This document shows, in pieces, positions 57,849-64,000 of a stretch of DNA of 64,000 nucleotides; positions within the stretch are counted from its first letter, which is position 1, and each line of letters starts with the position of its first letter. The stretch is from NCBI RefSeq assembly GCF_036669915.1, contig NC_089319.1:496001-560000 (forward strand), given 5' to 3'. A program made the translations under genes and the position numbers. The notes under the pieces were generated by a model that saw only the letters and a program-made list of their open reading frames with translations, was not told the DNA's origin and ran no database searches. The stretch is from Pocillopora verrucosa (taxonomy: Eukaryota > Cnidaria > Anthozoa > Scleractinia > Pocilloporidae).

Positions 57849-58326
57849 GTGTATCCTGTCAAGGGAATATCACTGCGGTTTCCTCGTTTTTTTAGAATCC
57901 GAGATGATAAGAAACCTGAACAAGCCACGGACAGAGTTCACAGGTTAAAAACAATTTTATTTTTAAGGAACAAAATGTTTACCATTTGGTACGATTGTGG
58001 GTGAAACAAAAATATGCCCTCTGGCGAGGTTATAAACAATACTGAGCCAGTTTAGGGTTTCTGGTGCGAAGCTCTACAAACTTACCTTCAATGAGCCTTT
58101 TAGTTCTCTGAACCAGTTTCTGAGTTCATATTTTGCAGGTGTCGTGTATGATTGTTAGTTCCGTTGCTTCGAAATCGTCCCAAATCACAGAAAATTGTTT
58201 CGGAGTGCCTTTTGAAATTTTAGTTTCCCTTAAATCTAGGTTGCGGAAATGTACAGAAGTCAAGAAATTGTAAAGAATAACGCAAATCATCCACCAACTA
58301 CAAACGCCTCCGATGACTTCTATTGA
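57849..58326 (+). pseudogene. LIG1: Duplicated LIG1 tail (exons 27-28), frameshifted
   Basis: 57849-57943 and 58240-58326 copy the last two LIG1 exons. The first is 95 rather than 93 bases because of an extra AG (gacagagttcac versus gacagttcac), which breaks the frame with the second. The acceptor has changed from ttattag to ttatgag, and the first aspartate codon is now tyrosine. No other LIG1 exon precedes it, so this is a dead fragment carried along by the duplication. Confidence 0.88.
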
Positions 58327-59215
58327 TGCAAGAAATAATTCCTTTCCGTATCCTGTGGAAAAAGAGGAATTAACGTCTCTTGAAAGCCTAGTAAAGTGAT
58401 TTACTTGCACTTGCCAAAAGCATAGCATCTTCGGTTCACAGTAAGCGCTTATTTGAACGCAGTGATAATAGGACGAGTTGAATTTTCAATCAAGATGTGT
58501 TACCAGCTGCTGCTCTGACTTTTTACGCCCTTTATCTCACGAAAGTGGTCAGATTTTAATTTCCTCTAACATTTATAAGACACTGTGTAGCATATAGGTA
58601 ATGAGGATAATGCCTGATCAAGCTGCTGCGCGCGGAGGGACTAAGCGGAGCACCTTACCTAGGTAAAGATGATAACCATGCACGGTGGTCGGAAGGTGGT
58701 AGAGCCGAACCGTCTCCCGTTTACTCGGTTTAAATGAACCCCACAACCTGAAGGAAGTTCGGATAAAATGATGGGAAATAAAAATAGACCAACTTGAGCT
58801 CTGGGGCCTGCCTATCGTAATTAAACGTAGAACACCTAGCAACTGGGTATTACGAAATCTCACTTCCGTGTTAATGCAGTCCACATCTATATTTGACAAT
58901 CCACTCGAATACAAATACAACGAGATAAATTAACTTAGAGTTATCTTAGGGGAGCATTCCCAAGTGTACACTGCCATAGAGAAACTGAAATTTAGTGAAA
59001 GTTTCATGAAGCTGCACTTTCCGATGGATATTTTTAATGCTTTCTGTGAATGTGCAAGTAAATCGAATGGTGCACTATTTCTTCTGAGAATCCCTTATGT
59101 ATACTTATATCACGATATGAAAGAAGCCGTAATTTGTCTTATATTTTTTCAATACATTAAGAATTATGAAATTGTGTGAAATTCCACAATAATGTTTTGC
59201 TGCCATGTGCATTGT

Positions 59216-61574
59216 TCACTCGATAAAGGTGATAGTCACTTTACCATTTCCAGCCGTATTATAACAACATTCATTTTCCTGATTTGTTCCACTGTTAAAA
59301 GATCCTCCTCCACCACCACAAGAGGGATCTTCATTAACACATCCAGCTCCCCCAGAGTAACCTCCACCGCCGCCAGCTCCCCCAGAGTAAGCTGGATTTC
59401 CGCCGCCACCTCCGAACCCACCGTTATACGTTCCACCCTTTCCACCATTGAGAAATCCTTTGCCACCTTTACCTCCTCCTCCCCCATTACCATAAAAGCC
59501 GCCGCCGCCGCCACCTAAAACGATAAAAGAAATTTCCAGTGAATCTCTTTAATGGTACCTGAGCGCATCTATATAAATGGCGGGAGAATACCTTTTTTGT
59601 TTTATTTACAACTTAGTTCTATGTTTTTCTATGCTTTGCCTTAGAGGACTTGAAAAGCAAGTTACGAAAATGGAATCCCTGTTCAAAATAAGTCCGTGTT
59701 ATTCCTGCAATGCTTTTGCTGCATCACCCAAATTCGTAATTAATCAACATTCTTGATAACTGTGCAAATGTCCATCTTGTTTACGTGTATGACCTAGAGT
59801 GCATTCGTAAACTTAGTGGCTTTAAAATAATGTAATATGGGCGCAAGAGCGATGAGAATTTAAGAGAACGAGCTACATTCAAGTGAACTAAGATTTTGCA
59901 AAGTGTTCGACTTATTGGCGTCTATGCTTCCAATGAATAAGCCCCAATGATTGCCATAAATATGGGTTTTTGTAACTCATCTCACAGTACCCCTAGTTTG
60001 AAGATGATTGGGAAAATCTCATCTTACTAACCTGGCCTATTACCAGCGCTACCTCCTCCATTTCCGCTAGTTCCTCCTGACCCCAATGACGAGGAGTACC
60101 CAGTATTCCCTGTGGTGCTTAGGGATGCATCACATCCTGAATGTTGTTCTGACATGTTTTTAATCCCCCCTCCACCTCCAGCTATGATTAAAGGCGTATT
60201 GCTTCCTCTCACCACAAATGTACCTCCCCCGCCTCCTGTAGTTGTTTTGGAGTTAGGCCCTCTTTTTCCTTTATGTCCAACAAGTATACGGATGATCTCA
60301 TCTTTGGTCAAAATAAAGTTTCCGGTCAACTTGGCTCCTCTTCCTCCGTTCTGGATGACACTGCTCTTACCGTACCAACCTGCACCTCCTATTGCTTCTA
60401 TTTTATATTCTCCAGTGTATGGCACCGTCCAAAATTGAATACCGCTGGACACGGTAACTTGTCCGTCATGATCTTGCCCGGTATAGTGACTGCCAATTGA
60501 GCTTGGACCACCAGCTGCAGTCGAACCAAGGTTTGTAAAGACAGCTTTAAACTCTGGCTCTGGGTGGATAGACAAAAAATAAGAGACGTGCTATTGTTGT
60601 AGGCCATGTAGCAGCCTAACTGACAACAAACGTACCTTTGGCGCACTCCGAAATTCATGGAAATGTGTGGTAGTCTTTTCGCGCCTTGCTTGATAAAATA
60701 GTGGAAAGAGTTGTCATTCAATCAGTTAAACTTGGTTTTTATTATTGAAAGCAAAGAATTGAGCGTTGAATTTACCTTGCTCACAGAAGTTTCCAGTCCA
60801 CCCAGATAAGTTACAGGCACACGTGTAGTTCACGTAATGGTTTATGCACCTGGCATTGTTTTGGCACTGGTGTTGAATGCAGTAATCTGCGACTGTATGG
60901 GAAAAATCTCTAAATGAAACTTACTCACACATTATGAAAGTCATCATGAAATATTTGTCTTCCTAACCTTCTGTTTTCATGTCACAGTGGGCTAGAATAG
61001 AGTTCCCAGACCTGGTGGAATCCAACCAGTATGTACCGCTTACCGCTTGTCCTCCTTCACTCGCCTTAATCTCTCGGCACGAATAGGAAGGCAGCTCAGG
61101 AATAGAGCCGAGAGGGACTGGAATTGAGGAAAGTGCGAAAATGAGAAACAACGATGAGTACCACTTTAGAATCCTTGAACGAGGTACTTATTTGAACGTT
61201 GAACAAAAAATCAATTATTTCTGGTGTAAAGTTCTGTTACCTCGTTTTGAGTTTCTCGCCATGTAGTATCTGTCTTTGTCTTTGACAAAGTCCTCAGGTC
61301 TGGCCTCTTTGGTCCGGTTGTTTAACTCGCACTTTGAATTAAGTATATCGATGTTATAGCTTTGACATCTGAAATCAGTGTGACAAGCTTCCCTGCATTC
61401 CAGCGCGACGGTGCCGGCTTGGCTCTCAATCGTCAAATAGGTGTGGCCTCTGAGCATCATTTGAAAAATGGAGTAAATGCCTGCTCCACACTGGTGGCTG
61501 GTAATGCTCTGGAACATTTGAGTCATGAAAAGCACGGAAAAGAGTGAAGGCTTTCCACTAACCATTCGTAACAT
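59216..61574 (-). CDS. Secreted PAN / fibrinogen-like / EGF / ALK-type glycine-rich protein, paralogue B
   Basis: Five exons (61574-61241, 61117-60968, 60892-60776, 60559-60032, 59514-59216) give 475 residues with the same domain order and phases as paralogue A. All splice sites are intact and there is no premature stop, so it is probably functional. It differs from paralogue A by scattered substitutions, such as KHKDRYY to KDKDRYY in the PAN region, GGKAVSG to GGQAVSG in the fibrinogen-like piece and LWTVPY to FWTVPY in the glycine-rich domain, and by two fewer glycines in the poly-Gly start of exon 5. Function unknown; expected to be extracellular. Confidence 0.88.
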
Positions 61575-64000
61575 TTTGCTATTCTGGCATCTACAAACAC
61601 AAGCACCACATTCCCTCTGACAGATGCTGAAGATCTGGGGTGGACTCTAATAAAAGTTTAAGAAAGGAGGAGACAATTACAAAAAGACCCTTAATATACG
61701 TAAGAGAGAAATTAGAATGAAAAAACTTCATGCGTCACTAGAAACCTATCAACTCTTCAAGCATCGACCTTACGAGTTTTCCTATTTGGATTTTTGGCAG
61801 AACAAATTCCTGCAGTTTGAAATTGCTCACAGATTTCCTCGAGCTTCGGAAAACTGATCACATCTTGGAACAGATCTAGGTGTAGTAATTGTCCCTGTAT
61901 GTATACATTGTTTAGCGATCAACAATGAACTGCAATTTAAAAACTGCGAAAATCTTTGTAAACAACTTGATTTCTTGAGACGTCATAACATAGCCAACCA
62001 TGGACGATTCACAAAAAATTTGTCAATAGATAACTTCTGCTGTTTCGCTAAAATTTGTAAGGTAAAGTTAAAATTGTAATTTAAGAACACTAAAAAGGCA
62101 AATTTTAAAGCACAGTATGTATATGTTTGCAAGTACGTGATTGACATCAGCATTTGTTTTTTTGAATTGACCCCTTCATTTCCATGTAGTCTCTTGATGT
62201 GTAAATAATAACATCAAACTAAAACTGAATTAATCATTTGTGGAAAAGATGGAAATTTAATGCGTAAGCTCCTGCACGCAATTTCTTAGCGTATATCTTT
62301 GTAAAAGACGTTCTTTGTCGAACAATTGAATGTTATTAGAGATAAGACACTTTTACTGGCTCTAAATAATATGTTAAACGCTCACTGTGACCCAGCTATC
62401 AGATACTTTTTGTAGTGCCCTCTAACATGAAAATTAAACGAAGTCAGTCGTTCCACCGTATCACGAATGCCTTATACCCCATTCACACCAAAGCTTACAC
62501 ATGTTTTAAAGTTATTTTGCTAAACACAGTTTAATTTTTTTTTCATAGAAACTACTGAAGCTAATATTTCTTAATTAAAATGTAGCACATTGGAAACGGA
62601 AGTTAGCAAGCACTTGAATCTTATGGAATATTAAGTTTTTCAGTTCTCTGTTATGATTTTCATTCAGTAACAACCAGTATGGTTAAACATGTTTTGCTGG
62701 TGTGAATAAGGTATTAGCTCTAACAAAGAAGGACTGAAGCCTGAAAATTTAGTTTTTTAAATTTAAAAATACGGGATGAAGAATACTTTTAAAGAAAAAA
62801 ATATTGCCTTCTCTGGGAGCAATATGACGAGCGCGTTAGAGGCTTTTTCAATTAGTTACCGTCAAAGAAATTACTTATATGTCAAGCTAAAATGGTATAT
62901 GACCTTATCTTCCTGCTTATATTTATCAAAGCTCACAAGATAATTAACAACTAAACCTACCATGGACTTCGTAGCCGTTCTAACTGTCGTTTCATTGTAG
63001 GACCTAATCTTAAGGCGAGTTTCATTTTGCTCTCAAAGTCAACCGTTTAATAATTTAAAGGTTCTCAAGACGCCCTCTTAAGTGCTGCATATTAAAATTA
63101 ATGAGCACAAAACCCCTCAAATTTTTCATCCCTTTTTACGATTTTGAGATGACTGCACGAAATATCGAAAGGTAAAAATTCGATACACAACCTTGGTATC
63201 AGTTGGTTTATAGAAGAGAGTGAAGAAAAGTATGCAATTTGTCAAATTCCTTATCACCGATAACCCCGCCAGCCGATCAGGATCCTAATTTACAAATTGT
63301 ATATTGTGACATTTTGTAAAGCAAGCATTGACTAAAAGAGAATCCTGTACTGTTGATAAAGTAAAGAACAATTTCTAAAACAAAGTAGGTGCAAAAAGTC
63401 GCGCCGGGATATGCAAGTCAAAGAGACTCGGTTAATCCATAAACAAGCTTGTACTAACTAAATATAGGGTGGGCTTCATTTTCCAAACTATTCATTTTCA
63501 GGGAAATAAATTATTTAAAATGTGTATGATCAAGAATCCCACTCCTAAACATATTACAATCTATCGGTAGAATTTTTTCACCTTTAGGATGTACAGATGG
63601 ACTCTCCTGATTAGAACCTTGTCTTATGTGTTTTGTATTGTATATCTTAACAGAACTATGTCCCAATTTAGCCCGAGGCTGCATCTTCATCATTTCAAAT
63701 CATGCATGAGGCAGTACATATCATTATATCCAGAAATATTACCGCGGAATCTGTAAATTCAGTTATTGAAATTTATAAAAGGTCTCAATGGGGTGATGGC
63801 TTTTACAGCTAACGGTTAATATTTTGCCATTTTACAGATTTTACGGCTAACTTCAACATCATTCTATTGTTGTCGCCATAATTCTTTTTACGGTGAACTT
63901 TTTTTTTCGACTATCGGCTAAAATTTATCAATTTTTTGCCTGAGTTTTTTGGCCGTTTTACGGCAATCGGATAACCCATTGAGATCCTCTTAAAAACTTT
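61575..64000. other. Upstream region of paralogue B
   Basis: Copy 2 of the sequence upstream of paralogue A. No new gene is visible. It keeps the atattgc...gcaatat hairpin near 62800-62826 and ends in the acggttaa-style T-rich stretch. It lacks part of the segment present near 53165-53250 and has a short extra piece near 62338-62362. Confidence 0.6.

Larger units (their letters stand above)
57822..64000. repeat. Tandem duplication, copy 2 (runs off the window)
   Basis: Direct-orientation partner of 48831-55340. The copy begins at gagttcttcttcgtcgttgt and is still matching at base 64000. The offset drifts from about 8,991 to 8,660 bases because of indels, including absence of the 217-bp insertion in paralogue A's intron and of a segment near 53165-53250. 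Confidence 0.9.

Overview
This window is intron-rich animal nuclear DNA, most likely from an anthozoan cnidarian such as a stony coral or sea anemone. The evidence is introns with GT/AG borders in nearly every gene, proteins with clear animal orthologues, a tRNA-derived SINE and dispersed foldback repeats of a kind I recall from coral genomes, and a gag-like domain abundant in cnidarian genomes. The species cannot be named from the sequence. Exons were joined by hand using splice sites, open frame across every junction, and protein similarity recalled from memory; no alignment was run.

Layout. 1-6571 (-): an EML (echinoderm microtubule-associated-protein-like) WD40 gene, cut by the window edge, whose first coding exon encodes an acidic tail plus a retroelement gag-like domain with a CCHC knuckle. 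7322-9581 (+): RPS15A, complete in 4 coding exons, head to head with EML. 10850-12788 (+): an unrecognised five-exon gene for a 259-residue secreted protein with eight cysteines. 13522-25097 (-): RHOT/Miro, complete in 25 coding exons, 618 aa. 27330-28585 (-): a TOB/BTG antiproliferative gene with a PAM2-like motif and a CRE/octamer-bearing upstream region. 31847-35884 (-): RAC1, 6 exons, 193 aa. 37100-49328 (+): DNA ligase I, 28 exons, 1027 aa, with an N-terminal PIP box.

48831-64000 is a large tandem duplication. Each copy carries the last two LIG1 exons (+) and, convergent to them, a secreted gene (-) built of signal peptide, PAN domain, fibrinogen-type N-terminal piece, EGF and an ALK/LTK-type glycine-rich domain. 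Both secreted paralogues are open (477 and 475 aa). The second LIG1 tail is a frameshifted relic. At the junction (57528-57815) lies the last exon of a third, more diverged paralogue that has lost its upstream exons. Copy 1 has a 217-bp insertion flanked by an 11-bp target-site duplication that copy 2 lacks.

The genes do not form one pathway. Most are housekeeping genes (translation, mitochondrial transport, cytoskeleton signalling, DNA replication). The novel material is the gag-EML fusion, the unrecognised secreted gene, and the expanding secreted PAN/EGF/glycine-rich family.
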